DNA of 64,000 nucleotides from Schistosoma haematobium (GCF_000699445.3 NC_067201.1:16299501-16363500), one strand, 5' to 3'; counted from the stretch's first letter, positions 12,720 to 26,316 are shown. Translations and numbers: made by a program. Notes: generated by a model not told the origin, from the sequence alone.

Positions 12720-15055
12720 CCGTACAATATTATGGACTGGGAAACAAGTTCAGGAAAATGCATTCCCAATATCAATATGATAAGCATGAGGACATTGATG
12801 TTTTTGCGCCCACATCTTGACGTAAGGAAGTGATTTCAAGGTCTTAGTAGTGTAGTGATCTTAGTTGCAAAAGTCCTATAAAATTCGACGTGTTTTGAGT
12901 TAAATATATATTGGCAGGGTACATGAGCGCGTCTGCTTCAGAACAAGTAGCTGTTCCGTCATTGAACATTAGCTTGGCTAGTTAACGTAGAATCATAGTA
13001 AGGAAGGTAGAGAAGCGAAACTTAGAAAAGACAAAAGATAATGAAGATAGGATTTAAAATAAAAACGAAGGACTGGGGGTATTATGAATACAATGAGATA
13101 TTGGGCGTAAAAGCTCCTTACCTTATACATCAATCCGCTATCCCAGGAATTTACGAACATAAATATCCAGCGTTAATTTAAGGTGGTATACTGAAGGAAT
13201 TGAGGTCCGATCTGTAAGGACAGCGCTTCACATAGCATAAATTACGAGTGTGACAAAGCTAAATTGTACTTTAGCATTCCCTATTCAGTGAGAAACTTTC
13301 CTTAGGATTGTCTCGCAGATTAGCGTAAAGACTTTCAGGTTGGATTACTTGTTATGATAACCTGGGTTACTCAGTGTTGTGAAACGTGATGAGATATCTG
13401 CTTTTTTTGTAGTTAATCGGAAACAGCTTCGACCCGCAGTGCTAGTTAGCCCACCAATGCTGAAACCTCTCTTATTCGCATCTTTATGCTTGCTCATAGA
13501 GAACATATTCAATATCAAGAAAGGAGAAACGACATGTGGGCTACAGGATGACATTGATTACACAAGCATGGGGACCTGATGACAATAAACTGAGATCCAG
13601 TCTTAAAGGCTTGGAATTCCTAATCTTCATATACAGATCACTGGGAAATTAGCGGATTGAATGTAGAAAGCCGGTAGGGCATTTAAATTTACTATTGACT
13701 ACTAGAAATTTTCTGTTCAGTGGTATAATAAAGCTAATCTACGTAAACATTGGCCAATATTTAGTCCTAAAGTGAAAAAAGTCCCAAATTCATCTACAAA
13801 GTTAAGGAAACAAAAACCTGTCAGTTTATTATCACTACATATAACAGACATGTCCTAAGTAAATAGGAGAATGATGGAAGCGATTGAAGACACCTGAAAA
13901 TGCTTGAGAAAACATTTACGAAGATTTAGCAGTTAATAGGCAAGTACAAAAGCTCATTGTCTTTTTTAGCAGGGGCTAGCCGCTTTTAGGCAGTACTCTA
14001 GTGCAGAACGCACTGACATTGTACAAAGTTAAAAACGTTTTGGTGTAGACACGACTAAAGGCCCCACGCATTGACTATAGGGTTTTTAAACCTCTGGCGG
14101 CCACTGCACGGCAGTATGCAGTAGTTTTCAAGTCTTGACTAACGATGACTACTAAGTTATTGTGTGTCTGGACAACATGTAGCTCAATGCTATTCATCAT
14201 CTATGACTCTGAACCTTGATGACCAATATGCATCACAATACACTTGGAAGTATTTGTCGGTAGCTGTCAAGTTTGAGACCATTCGGATAATTTTTCCAGG
14301 TCATTTTGAAGTTCTAAGCTATCACCTTTACTTTTTATCACTCTCAATATCTTGATATCGTCAGTATACATCAAGCCCGATGATAGGAAACGAGTAATGT
14401 AATTTAAATACAAGAGGAATAACACTTAACCCGCTGTTAACTTAGTCTAAGGCCTTTTGGGACGAATTTATCCTTAATTTGCGAAGCTTTGTGTGTAACC
14501 CCACTTATATTCAATATCTATTGCTCATCTCTTCCAATAAAAAACGAACATAACTGACGGATTAGTACTCACCGTGCCTTTATTACTCAAATAAACGCTA
14601 TCTCAGTCATCTGTTCATCTTTTGTCATCGGCCGCGACACGTAACGTTCTTTTAGGCCGCTCTTCACTAGGTTGGAATTTTGGCGCGGACTGTTATTTAA
14701 GAACACTTGTATCGCGTTACGCCGTCGGTGCCACCACGTGCAGAAGAACCTTCGTTAATTAACTGAACCTATTTGTTGCTATTATCCAAATAGGAGCTTA
14801 CACATAACACTCATTTCACAACAATTTTTTATCATTTCTGTGATTGGGTATGCCATTTTATTGTAAGTGCTATTTGCTACTGTTTAGCTTTATTCATGGA
14901 CAGGCAACTCATTTTTTTAGTCTTAATGCCTTTCTATATGTTACTAATAAATTTGGGCACTGTTACGTCTCACATAATTTTTTCTACAAAGATTCACCAT
15001 TTTTGGACAGTTTGACGGACGAACTTTCCACACAATCTTTAATAGTTTCATCCGT
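12720..15055. other. Intergenic, no gene seen
   Basis: Short open frames only, with no family motif or credible splice pattern. Possibly old retroelement sequence. Confidence 0.35.
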
Positions 15056-15059
15056 CCCC

Positions 15060-15503
15060 ATTTAGAGTACGGAAACATAGTACTCCCCCCTCACTCCAAA
15101 AAGACAAGGTCACTTTGGAGCGTATCCAACGGCGAGCCACGAAATCAGTTCGAGGACTCAAATCTAAACCTTACGAAGAACGCCTCCATTCACTAGACCT
15201 TTACCCATTAGAGTATAGGCGTCTTAGAGGTGATTTATTAATGGCTTATAGTATTCTTGACACTTCTGGACATTCTCTTAAACACCTACATAAGCTTAGT
15301 TAGAATAATAACCTAAGGGGTAACACCCAGAAACTAGAAACACAACATAGCAAGACGGAATGTAGACACAACTTCTACTCCTTAAGAGTTGTCAAAAGCT
15401 GGAATCCGCTGCCGGCCGAGCTAGTCCAAGCGACTTCTCAGGAGTCCTTCAAGAGGCAACTTGACCTATTCTTAAGGATCAAGGACAGCATCACACTATG
15501 ATT
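15060..15503 (+). pseudogene. CR1-like retrotransposon RT C-terminal fragment
   Basis: Reads [34 protein letters not shown] and DLLMAYSIL. After one in-frame stop at 15301 it continues as RHNFYSLRVVKSWNPLPAE and ESFKRQLDLFL. These are the conserved last ~140 residues of CR1/Jockey-type reverse transcriptases. The 5' part is missing apart from a weak AT-rich lead-in from 14844. Confidence 0.75.
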
Positions 15504-16704
15504 TACCAATTTCTTTTCCTCTTTTATTGTTAACATACCTAGGAGGATTTGGTGATCCCTTGCTACTAGACACGGAAGCCTGTTAAGCGAAAGCTTCTTC
15601 TATTCCGTCCACAACCATTTGAACCATTAAATTTAACCGCTTTTCAATGAACAATAAATGTTCCGAATCCGGCATTTTTGTTTGCTTTGTGAGTAGGTTA
15701 TGAGTACAAAAGCTTGACTATCTCCAAAGACTTCGTTTCGAGATCTCACTTACACCATGCTTACGCAATTTTTTAATCTTGCATGGTTGCACGTGATTAT
15801 ATTAATGCATTTATATTAGACAGTTACGATGATCATCAGATGCCCAAAATAAAATCTTTACGGACGGTTATACTCTTATCTGCGCAATCAGTAGAGCTAT
15901 GGATTGTGAGCGAATCAATCAAACTTAAGATCAAAAGTCGTGTATTTCGGAGAGAAATTCGTTCATTCACATGTGTAGTGAGTTGAACTATCCGTTTCCA
16001 TTTCAATTTTAAGATTGTCTTAATCTGAGGCTCATTTTATTTTTAACTATCTTTTGTTTTCCGTGGTAAATACAAGTGCATTCTGTGCACTTGCTGGGTC
16101 GTCGACTGCCCTATTCTTTTGTTTTTCTCTTTTCCAGCCCTCCGCACTCATGTTACTCCGCATCACTTTCTAGTATACAAAAAGCTTTCTGGCAGACGCG
16201 AACCGCTGCAAAAGACATGTCTTTTATATACAGGATCTATTGGCCTTGAATTTTTGAGAAGTCACCACAAATTTGTGACCTAACTTAATATGCAAACATC
16301 CTCATTCATTGAGACAGTTATCTATAGACGAGCCAATTGGATTCAAGACAGTAGGTCTTGGACTTCGGGAGGGAGTCCATTTATTAGTTTGGCCAAATAG
16401 TATTTGGCTGTAGAGCTGATGTCAGTTCCCTACGAAAACCCTTAGTCTTTTTTTCATCAATACATACTAGCTCTAAATCACAATCTTAGATCCTAGTAAC
16501 TAGTACTATCGTCCAATTCATTCTCCAGTGGTCATTTATGAATCATTATACAAGTCGTAGAGAACTTTGTGGACACAGTCGAAAATAATGTATATGGAAT
16601 TTGTAATAAGCTCGTGATAATTTGAGCCAGTTACCCACTGAGAAAAATGGAAGATGGCCGTGTAGATATCTTAGACTGGTTGATGTTCAAGATTAATACC
16701 GTTG

Positions 16705-16785
16705 AAACCCGGATTGGTTGTATAATGGTTAAACGTTAGCGCGAGACAAAAGGTCTTGCGTTCGCAGTAGCTACCTTGATTTAAT
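16705..16785 (+). repeat. tRNA-derived SINE head relic
   Basis: GGTTGTATAATGGTTAAACG followed by GCGCGAGA and TCTTGCGTTCGCA parallels the A-box/B-box order of the tRNA-like module at 55.69-55.76 kb (CTAATGGTTAAGTGCTCGCG, GGGTTCGAACC). No hammerhead follows. Confidence 0.4.
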
Positions 16786-17483
16786 TTAGATTATTTCAAA
16801 CAACCGCGATCTGTCTTTGATAATCAGACTCACTTCGTTTCTTCCAAGTGTCGATATCAATGCGCTTACTGACTTCCATTAAAAAATCATACATTTCAAC
16901 GAATTTTCTGAGTCACTTTATAATAGTACTTATTTTTGCTACTGGCTATCTTTGCAAGAGTATCGTCAACCTAAAAGCTGAAACTGTGTGCAAGAAATAG
17001 TAATGAATAGATGTTTGCTTAATTTCTGGTGAAACTTCAACATATCTATGGGACTAGTGAAATGTCACTGAGCCCTAGCCAAATCATCTGGCAGTGAAGT
17101 CACTGAATACCGAACAGATCATCATCCTTGTCAATGTCAAGGACAACCGACGCACATCAAGTAACCGTACGCCATGTACTGGCCCATGCGGTTGTTGTCA
17201 CGATTTCGCTGTACCTACTTTAACCAATGAAATTCTGTAATAACGTCCTTTGTATTGTACGGTCTTCAAAGCCTTAATAGTACCTTGATACGACGAACGG
17301 GTAATGCACGTTAGATGATGATCTCGAGGTGTGACACCGACGTTAGCTTTTGGTCACACTATTCGTGTCTAACTCGGGTAAATCCCTTATCATTCGACAG
17401 AGATCATCAACGTTGATTAACTACATATCTTTACCTTTCGCATATGAGTCTGATTTATTTCCTAAAATATAATGGTTTGGTGG

Positions 17484-17485
<2 letters not shown>

Positions 17486-17515
<30 letters not shown>
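17486..17515. repeat. (TA)n microsatellite
   Basis: Fifteen TA units. Confidence 0.95.
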
Positions 17516-17516
<1 letters not shown>

Positions 17517-18965
17517 CTAGACAGGGTAATATCAGCAGCTCAGTAAGGGTTATTATCACTTGAGGCAGAAACACAACAGTTATAACCCCAAAGAAGGTTA
17601 CTACTCTTACCATTAATCTAGTTGTAACAGCACCTGAGTAGTGAATCGCTAAGGACGTTGCGATGCTATGTACCGTAAAATTATGAAAACATTTTAAAAT
17701 CAGTTTCGAGGTTAAAAAATAGCCTTGCAAATTTATTTAGAATTAATTTAGACCTTTCACTTTGCACAAGGTAGAAATAAGAAAGTATCGCGAAAAGATT
17801 TTTCGATGCCACAGTGTCGCTCCCGATCTTCTTGAGGGACTAGCCGCTGTTGATTCCTTTTCCAGTATAGCGTGTCCCATCAACGGCAATGTCCTCTCTG
17901 TGTTCTGCACCATAGGTTGCTGACCAAAGTCTACCGACACCAAGATGTGTTTTCTTGGGCCTTTTTTCTGTTGCACTGTCGATAAGGGATGGATTTTACA
18001 ACACTTGATGTGACTGCAGAGGTAGTTTATAGAGTTGTACCAGGCCTGATGGGCCCCAGCAAAGTCTTCTTAATTTCTGAAGCTCATAGTGATCAGACGC
18101 AGAGACTTTATGTTCGTGATGCTTGACGGAAGAAAAAGCCTGGAAACAATAATTGTAGTCGTGTGAACATACAGGAAAATATCCTAGCTTTTTCCTGGTA
18201 CTGTCCTGTTAGCTTACGTTTGGTTCGCTGGTACCAAGTTGATATCATAATATAAACAACATAACAGACTGAGGTGTTACACTTTACCAGCTGTGAACAG
18301 TATTTGCTTCGCCGTTGTTTTTCAATGGATGCACCACTATCTAACAAGCTTTCTGTGACACTAGAACATCGAATAAAATCAAGGAGATCCATCTGACGTC
18401 TCTGTCCCCGTTCCTAACATTTTGAGAAGTATGTTGTTGCTATTCTCCTTCCTAAAGTTTACTCAATGCATCTAAATATTATCAGGTATTTGGTATTTAA
18501 ACCATCGGTATTCTCCCACAGTCGAGTATTTAACTAAGCCTGTGTTTGACGATTTTGATATATTGGTGTGAACGTGTACAACTGCTACCAGAAGGGTCTG
18601 ACGCTTCTCTTTATTAGTCCAATTAGTGTGCCTTGTCTACATATTGGATAAACGTAATGGGAACAGCGGACAGCGTTGACTTAACATAAATCCATAGTAC
18701 TATAACAACTTATGTCCATTGGTTAAGAGTTGGCCATAGACATCTAAGTGAGTGTTAGAACATTAAAGCTCAAATACTCATCAACTGTCTTATTTTGTAA
18801 AGGGATCGTACTTCCCATTATTTTAAATCGAATGTTGTAAAGCTTTATGTGTTTGTAAAGGTGACTTCGAGCTCCACACCACCTTCGGAGATTTCAAAGT
18901 AAAGATCTATTCACCATTAGTCTGGTTTCTTCTATCGAAAGAACGAAGGGTATCCACAATCACGA

Positions 18966-21880
18966 AACTTACTTACTTACGCCTGTTACTCCTCGTGAAT
19001 GAGCATAGGCTGCTCACCGGCATTCTCCATCCAACCCTGTCCCAAGCAATCCTTTCTAACTCCTTCCAGTTCCTATTTATCCTTTTCATATCTGCTTGGA
19101 TTTTCCGACGTAATGTGTTCTTTGGCCTACCACTTTTCCGCTTCCATTCAGGATTCCAATTTAGGGCTTGCCTCGTGATGCAGTTTGATGATTTGCGTAG
19201 TGTATGTCCTATCCATTTCCATCGTCTTTCTCTAATTTCTTCTTTAGCTGGAAGCCGGTTTGTTCTCTCCCAGAGAAGGCTGTTGCTGATGGTATCCGGG
19301 CAATGGATTTTGAGTATCTTGCGTAGACAATCATTTATAAATACCTGTACTTTCTTGATGGTGGTTGTTCTAGTTGTCCAAGTTTCAGCTCCATACAGTA
19401 GAATTGCCTTGACGTTCGTATTGAAGATTCTCACTTTGATATTGGTTGAAAGTTGTTTTGAGTTCCATATGTTCTCCAATTGTAGGAATGCGGTCCTTGC
19501 TTTGCCAACTCTCGCCTTTACGTCTGCATCTGAACCTCCTTGTTCATCGATGATGCTTCCCAGGTATGTGATGGATTCTACATCTTCCAGAGTTTCGCCA
19601 TCAAGGGTGATTGGATTGCTGTTCTCCGCTTTGAATTTGAGGACCTTGGTTTTCCCTTTGTGTATGCTGAGGCCTACTGATGCAGAGACTGCTGCTACAT
19701 TGGCTGTCTTTATCTGAATCTGTTCACGTGTACGTGATAGGAGGGCTAGGTCATCTGCGAAGTCCAGATCGTCTAATTGGTTCTGAGCTGTCCATTGTAT
19801 TCCGTGTTTTCCCTCAGATGTCGAGGTTTTCATAATTCGGTCGACCACCATAAGAAAGAGGAAGGGAGAGAGTAGACAGCCTTGTCTGACTCCGGTCCTT
19901 CTTTGAGATGCATCTGTCAGCTGTTCTCCATGCACGACCTTGCACTGTAGTCCGTCGCATGAGTTCCGGATAGTATTGACAATATTCTCAGGAACTCGGT
20001 AGTGTCGAAGAAGATTCCATAACATCCTCCTATTTACACTGTAAATTGCCTTTTCATAATCAATGAAGTTGATGTACAGTGTTGAGTTCCACTCAACTGA
20101 TTGTTCAACGATGATCCGTAATGTTGCAATTTGGTCTGTGCACGACCGATCCTTACGGAATCCAGCTTGCTGTCTCGAGTTTGTGCGTCTACTGCGTTTT
20201 TCATCCGGTTCAGTGACACTCTGGTAAAGACTTTCCCTGGTACTGACAGTGGAGTAATGCCTCTGTAGTTCTCACATTTGCGCAGATCTCATTTCTTTGG
20301 AATTTTGACGAGGTGTCCTTCTTTCCAGTCCATCGGCATTTGTTCGTCCTCCCAAATCTTTTTGAATAGAAGGTGAAGCATGTTTGTAGTTACTTCGATG
20401 TCTGACTTCAGATCTTCAGCTGATATATTGTCGGGTCCTGCTGCTTTCCCGCTCTTGATTTGTCTGATGGCAATTCTGATTTCTCTGATCGTTGGTGGAT
20501 TGACATTTATAGGAAAGTCTATAGGTGCTGCTTCGATGTTCGGTGGATTCATGTAGCTGGTCTATTCAAGATCTCCTCAAATTGTTCTACCCATCTGTTC
20601 CCTTGTTCTTGAATCTCAGTGATCTGCTTGCCTTCTTTTTCCTTGACTGGTCTCTCTATTTTACTATATTTCTCTGAAAGTTTCTTCGTTGTATTGTAAA
20701 GTTGTTTCATATTTCCTTCTCTTGGAGATTTTTCCGCCGTTGTTGCTAGTTCTTCCACGTATTTCTGCTTGTCGGCTCTAATGCTCTTCTTCACTTGCTT
20801 GTTTGCTTCCATGTACCAAGCTTGTGCTTGGACTTTCTCTGCTCGTGTTCAGCTGCTGTTAATTGCTGTCTTCTTGTCCTTCCTTTCTTTGATCTTGTCC
20901 AGTGTTTCTATAGAGATTCATTCCTTATGATGATGCTTCTTTAGGCCCAGAACCTCTTGACACGTTGCAGTTAATGCTCCTTTGATATTCTTCCAGTTGT
21001 CCTCCATGGTGGTTTCTTCTTCCTTCAGTAGATCCTGTAAGGCTTGGAACCTGTTTTTGAGAGCTATCTTGAATTCATTGGGTTTTGTCAGTATCTTGAA
21101 TGAAGGCTGTATTGAACCTTTGTAGTGCTGTTTGTCCAGTTGTTCAGTTTTTCTTTAGCTTCAGTTTTAAATTGGCCACAACTAGATGGTGATCTGAAGC
21201 TATACCAGCTCCTCACATCTTCCATTTTCCTTCGGAATTTTTCATAGATGCAAATATGATCTATCTGGTTCTCTGTGGTGTGGTCCGGTGAGATCCATGT
21301 AGCTTTGTGTATACGTTTGTGTGGAAATATTGTGCCGCCTATGACCAATTTGTTGAATGCACATAGATCTACAAATCTCTCCCCATTCTTGTTTCTCTCT
21401 CCCAGTCCATGTCATCCCATGGTATCTTCATATCTGGTGTTGTCTATTCCGACTTTGAAGTTTATATCTTCCATCAGAATGGTGAGGTCCTTTTTTGGGT
21501 ACTTCTCTATGATTGGCTGCAGCCACTCGTAGAATTGATCTTCAATGTCGTCGTTGCTATCATTGGTGGGTGCATAACATTGGATAATATTCATTGTGAT
21601 CCCCTCCTTCTTTGTTTTGAATGATGCTTTGATGATTCTGGATCCGTGGGATTCCCATCCTACAAGTGCATTTCGTGCTACTTTGGACAGCATTAGATCA
21701 AATCCCTGAGTGTGTGGAGCATTGTCCTCTTCATGACCGGAGTATAGTAGCATCTCTCCCGTATTTAGCCTTTGTTGTCCAGCTTGGGTCCAATAAGTTA
21801 CGCTGATTCCCAGTACTGTCAAATTGGAAACAAATACCCCCTTCCCAAGTTTCAACGATTGAGTTAAGGTAACCAAACAA
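18966..21880 (-). mobile_element. RTE-clade (SR2-like) retrotransposon, nearly complete but frameshifted
   Basis: On the minus strand: an apurinic-type endonuclease piece (21876-21412: WTQAGQQRLNTGEMLL, NIIQCYAPTNDSNDD), more endonuclease (21348-21088), a linker (20812-20549), the RT start (20552-20289: SGKAAGPDNISAE, DWKEGHLVKIPKK) and fingers (20219-20034). A 350-codon frame (20025-18973) holds [13 protein letters not shown], the [11 protein letters not shown] catalytic box, [16 protein letters not shown], the thumb, and a C-terminus ending TRSNRRK. The 3' tail is a short GTAAGTAAGTAAG tandem, as in RTE elements. At least five frame breaks disable it. Smaller copies lie in ARS2 introns 4 and 6. 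Confidence 0.85.
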
Positions 21881-21904
21881 TGTCTTTTTTTATTTTAGGG
21901 ACAC

Positions 21905-22500
21905 AAATTCAGGCTTGTACTTTATGGTATATACCAACACTACTCTCGGTATCATTCTTCAGAACAAAACTGAGCTGGGTCGAGAAACTTCCTCAGTTAC
22001 ACATCAAGTTGCTGACAACACTAATATCACTATGTTTGGGCGGAAACATTCGGCACTAGACTTGGGGTTTAGGAGGCGATTCTCCTGGGTTTTCACTGTA
22101 GCCGGTTTAAACCTAGCGATCTTCGGAATGGACTTTATAAGGAGATATGAGTTTTTAGTCGATACTAAAAAACGACGTTGAACACTGAAAAAAAATTCGA
22201 ATTACATAAAAGGCAAAGAAAGTCACATCACGTCTCTAAACTTGATACGAACTCAGCTAGTAGCAACGGCGAAATTCCAGAATATACTCGCGGAATTTCC
22301 ATATTTAACCAAACCTAAGTTTTGGCCCTTCAAAAATAAACTAAAGGTAAGTCACACAATCAAAACTGAAGGCGCACCTATGTTTGCTAAAACCGAGAGG
22401 CTAGCACCTGACAAGCTTAAAATCGTTAGAGCCGAATTCAGCTACTTGCTACAGCTATGTATTATTCGTCTCTCGAACGAAGGATATATAGGTAAGTTAA
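21905..22500 (+). pseudogene. Ty3/gypsy LTR-retrotransposon pol fragment (protease end to RT start)
   Basis: Frame 21915-22181 has the end of a retropepsin-like domain (SALDLGFRRRFSWVF, GMDFIRRYEFLVD). Frame 22242-22526 continues into the protease-RT linker (FQNILAEFPYLTKPKF, SHTIKTEGAP) and the RT N-terminus (AKTERLAPDKLK, RAEFSYLLQLCIIRLS). It is then lost in unrelated sequence. The active-site DTG and the RT palm are absent. It abuts the 5' end of the minus-strand RTE element. Confidence 0.7.
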
Positions 22501-22529
22501 TGGATAGATGCGTAGTTGCCTGCTAGAAT

Positions 22530-23130
22530 GTTGAAACGCAATGTTGCGATTTCAAGTATTTCAGGCTCTATTTTCGTTCAGTATGCAGTCGCTCAACCCT
22601 ATTGTTTCTTCCTATCGAGACCCTCCTTCCAATAGTCCCACATTTTACTTTTTAGTCTATTGAGTAGCATGCACAGTAAAAGCAGTACATTCACCATGAC
22701 TACAAGGACGACTAGCAAAGGTCAAGGTCTAAATTGAGAGGTTAATAATAACAGCAGAAATACATATTTTTAGACGGGATTGCGAGTAACCTCATGACAA
22801 TACCGGACAAAGATCCTCAGAGTAATCTGTACAACTTGGATCGCTCGATTCAATCACCAAAAACAAATCTCCAACTGAGTAATCAGGATCACACCCCTAT
22901 CTAGACTCCTACTCTTAGTAAGATTACTGATCAGATAAAAAGTCAGAGGAAAGGGCATCCCAAACTGCCCATGGTGCTCACCATTAAGTAGAAAATACAC
23001 ACTAATAACAATGAAGTGGACCACAATTCTACAGATTTACATTCAACCTGTAATGCTAAAAGCAGGACGGCAATAGTGAGTGTTGGAGGAATTAATGAAA
23101 ATGGCTAGATCCGCCCATACGGGCGCGTTC
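22530..23130. other. Intergenic, no gene seen
   Basis: Low-content retroelement debris. No long frame and no motif recognised. Confidence 0.3.
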
Positions 23131-23139
23131 ACTCTTGAT

Positions 23140-23395
23140 AGACCTTTGATTTTCGTATTAAATATATTACTCATTTTTCAGCTCAACTGTGTTCTTCCTA
23201 AGTGCTAAACACCGTATTGCTGATTGCCATGGTTCGACGAGTCAATGTAGACAGTGATGTGTCTTTCAAATAACGTCTTATAGATTAAGTTATCCCATCA
23301 CGACAAATTACCAATTTTGGGATTAGATCTATGATTATGGTAACAAAGATTAGCGTACTAATATCGAACTAGATCATCATTCTACATATCCTTCA
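23140..23395 (+). repeat. Dispersed repeat paired with 52860-53100
   Basis: Diverged match in the same orientation: TATTAAATATATT, GACGAGTCAATGTAGAC vs GAGTTGGTGTAGACGA, TTATAGATTA, TTTTGGGATTAGATCTAT vs TTTTAGGATTAGGTTTAT, ATTCTACA. Possibly an LTR or retroposon end. Confidence 0.4.
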
Positions 23396-23939
23396 GGATG
23401 CTATTCAGCACATGCTAAGCACACACCTGGAAAGAGTCGACCCAGAGTTAAGCAGGGCATGGAATGCTCGCCACATGTTAAACAGAGAGACTGGCACTGC
23501 CACAAGGTCTTCTTGAAGGATTTTGACGGCAGCTTTTCTCACACGACATAAAGAAGAAGACAGCGTTAAAGTCGGTAGTAATAGGAAATTTTTTTAGGCC
23601 AAGCTGGCAGCCCAAATGCAAGCTGACCCAAAATATCTCTACAGATTAGAGATTATGAGAAAGCTTACAAGTCGGGGACCTGCACTGTGAAAGGAACAAA
23701 TGTTTAAAAATCTTATTAACTTAAGAATGGCGAAGATCTAGCGCCAGTTGAGGAACTTGGCGGTATCCAGATGACTTCCGGGTTACTGTTAAGTAGACCA
23801 AAATTCTTGAACTCTGGAAAAGCCAGAATGTGACGACATCCCTGCTATATTTTTGAAGCAGAGCGAACCAATGACGAAATACTTCGGTAAAAGCTACACC
23901 CCCCATGATACCTAACACGAGTTCAGGAAATGAAGTTCC

Positions 23940-25075
23940 TGTGCATACAGTCTACTCATATCAGTTGGATGACCTGCTAGGACTGTGAGATACAGATTCA
24001 TGAAATATTCCCCGACTTCGCTATTGTATTTGACACAGTGACCCACGTACTTCTCATAGCCAAAGTTGGAGAGGTGTGTGTCTCTGACTTATATCCTGGC
24101 TCCGAAACAATCTAAAGAACAAGATGTTTTGAACCAAGGTAAAAAGTGTGCACGCGAGTTTGAAGGTTTCGACACCAGGAATCTCACGGAAAACAATCCT
24201 AGATATAATCCTGTTCTTGATCCTTATTAAGGACCTGTTAGATAAGATTAACTAATCGGTACTGACCTATGGAGACGACGCCAAGATCTACAGTTCCATA
24301 AATAGCGAGAAGGATTCACTTGGGCTTCAAAAGTGATTGACCAAAATGGAGAAATAATCGGTTGACAATAGGCTGAAATCCAGACTGGTGAAATTTCATG
24401 TTACAAACATTCTGCCAAATTTGACGCAAAGCACTTACAACCACCGTGGACATACACTCCCAATTACCTCTCCGGAACGTCATCTCGGGCTTGTAGCCAC
24501 GAAGAGCTTAGATACCAGCTTTAACTACATAGGAGATGCGTTCAAGGCAAACACAATTTTTCAGTTTATGCGTTGACAACTTGGCGTAACTGCTACAGTG
24601 TTGTTCATACCACTATTTAAAACATACTCACGGCCCTACTCTGAAATATACTGTATTGTTGCACTCCTTCTTTTCATAGGAGACGTAAATCTCTTAGGCC
24701 AAGTACAGAGATGGGGGACTAAGTGGGTGGGGCAGAATACATCACCTAGCACTGTTCTCCTTAGGCTACGGGTAAATAAGAGTTGACCTGATAATAGCAC
24801 ACAACATATTGGATACACCAAGCTACCTGAACACGAGCATGTTACCAGAAGATCACCACCATACAATGTGAAACAACTCTCCAAAGATTGCACATCAAAG
24901 AGAAAACACCCAGGTATGCTCCCACTTTCTCTCATAAATATTTGCCCCCATTCGGATGGCTCTTGCAGCCGAACTGACCACAGCCCCATCAGTGGATATC
25001 TTTAAGAGGAGACTTGACAAACATGTACTCGCATATGAACTGCTATCTATCTCCTGGACACGTTGCGTCTGATGC
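23940..25075 (+). pseudogene. CR1-like reverse-transcriptase relic
   Basis: Multiple frames reassemble RT blocks: IVFDTVTHVLLIAKVGE (about 24030), a YGDDAKIYSSI catalytic box at 24268-24300, a HLGLVATKSLDTSFNYIGDA block (frame 24388-24576), then YSRPYSEIYCIVAL and C-terminal remnants to about 25075. Riddled with stops, so not functional. Confidence 0.65.
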
Positions 25076-25504
25076 ATGTCTCAGAATTTACCGCGGTTGT
25101 GATTACCACATATTAATAACTACTTCATATCTCTCTTATAATTTCCATTTCTCTTATTTTTTTTTCAATTCCGTCTTCTAACACATTACCAATTAATGAA
25201 CTTATTTATTATTCTTAAGACAGTTGTACTCTCTTAGCGAACGCATTGCAAATTTTCTACTGTCACAATGCAACCAACCAACGCCTAGTCTGCTAACGTG
25301 GAAACTGTTGATATCCAGTAGCCCCTCTGCCTTGAGACGAACGCTCACTCCAACATCAAAATATACAAATATGAAAATAAACACCATAGTGGCTAGAATT
25401 AGTGTAGTTAAGTAGATGCAATGTCACCATTTGAATATCACCAAGTATCTGGAACCGTGCAGAAAGAAGAAGAAACGAACACAAAGAAACCAATGGGTTT
25501 GAAG

Positions 25505-25830
25505 ATGCCACAGGTATTCTGAGTTTGACAACGCTTTAACCAGTAACACCTAATATTAATCGTACCCACCAACTGAAATCAAAAAACAGAAGCGAGGAGG
25601 TTCGAAGATATATTTCATTGGCTATCAATATATGGAGGATCGTTTGATCTAATCTGGATGGCGATTGCAAGGGTTGTTGAGCACGGCGTTCCCACAACTG
25701 ATCTGGTGCCGATGCATGACCGAGCGCCTTCATATAGGTGAGTCCATTAAAACTAATGCGGTCAGCATCTAATATCGAAGACTTACAGATCTATTTATCT
25801 TGGGGGATTTATTTACCGCTACAGGTCCAT
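25505..25830 (+). repeat. Unclassified dispersed repeat Y, copy 1
   Basis: Matches the reverse complement of 51945-52345 over its full length and 52445-52680 directly. Shared landmarks: CACAGGTATTCTGAGTTTGA, CCAGTAACACCTAAT, TGATCTAATCTGGATGGCGA, CCGAGCGCCTTCA, GGGGATTTATTTACCGCTAC. The coding strand is broken by stops here. Confidence 0.65.
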
Positions 25831-25834
25831 AGAT

Positions 25835-26295
25835 GCTCATGATAATGATACAGGTTATCAACACTCAAATAAAAGTTTAATTCATAAGGACTAGTGAGAT
25901 CTAGTGGCTAAATTACTCTCGTTGTGAGCCAACAAAAACTTAGAATCACACCATGGCGCCAAGGTGCGAACCGAAAGAAACCAACTACAAGGTCGTCTCT
26001 GATTTATTGGATATTGTAGTGTCTTGTGGTGGCAGATTCGCCTTACCAAGGTCAGTGTGTATATTTTCTGGTCGTATCTTTAAAATAGATATAACCTATA
26101 AATGTCCAGCAATGTGTAGAATAGTCATTTTAGGGTGTTTATGTTGTAGTTACTAAGCAAGATATCATCGTGTGCGTATACTTGTAGAATCTAATGAACA
26201 CTTATGATATGCGAGACCATGACTAACAAATATTCTGTGATGACAATTCCCCACTTAGTATGTTTTAACACAATAAACTTTTCTTTTTTGATAGC
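25835..26295. other. Region upstream of ARS2
   Basis: No gene recognised. Ends in a pyrimidine-rich tract and AG (26296-26297) 19 bases before the ARS2 ATG. Confidence 0.35.
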
Positions 26296-26297
26296 AG
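26285..26297 (+). promoter_or_regulatory. Acceptor-like site 5' of ARS2 ATG
   Basis: Pyrimidine-rich TTTTCTTTTTTGATAGCAG precedes the ATG by 19 nt. It could be a 5' UTR intron acceptor or a spliced-leader trans-splice site, both common in schistosomes. Not distinguishable here. Confidence 0.4.
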
Positions 26298-26316
26298 TCG
26301 GTGGGTTTGCTACAAG

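Larger units (their letters stand above)
15504..18960. other. Intergenic, repeat debris, no gene seen
   Basis: Holds a tRNA-like relic (16705-16785) and a TA tract (17486-17515). Unrecognised minus-strand open frames at 17743-17976 and 18108-18392 lack motifs or splice context. Confidence 0.35.

Noticed and set aside
18995..19717. 240-codon plus-strand frame
   Set aside because: Antisense shadow of the RTE reverse transcriptase frame on the minus strand.
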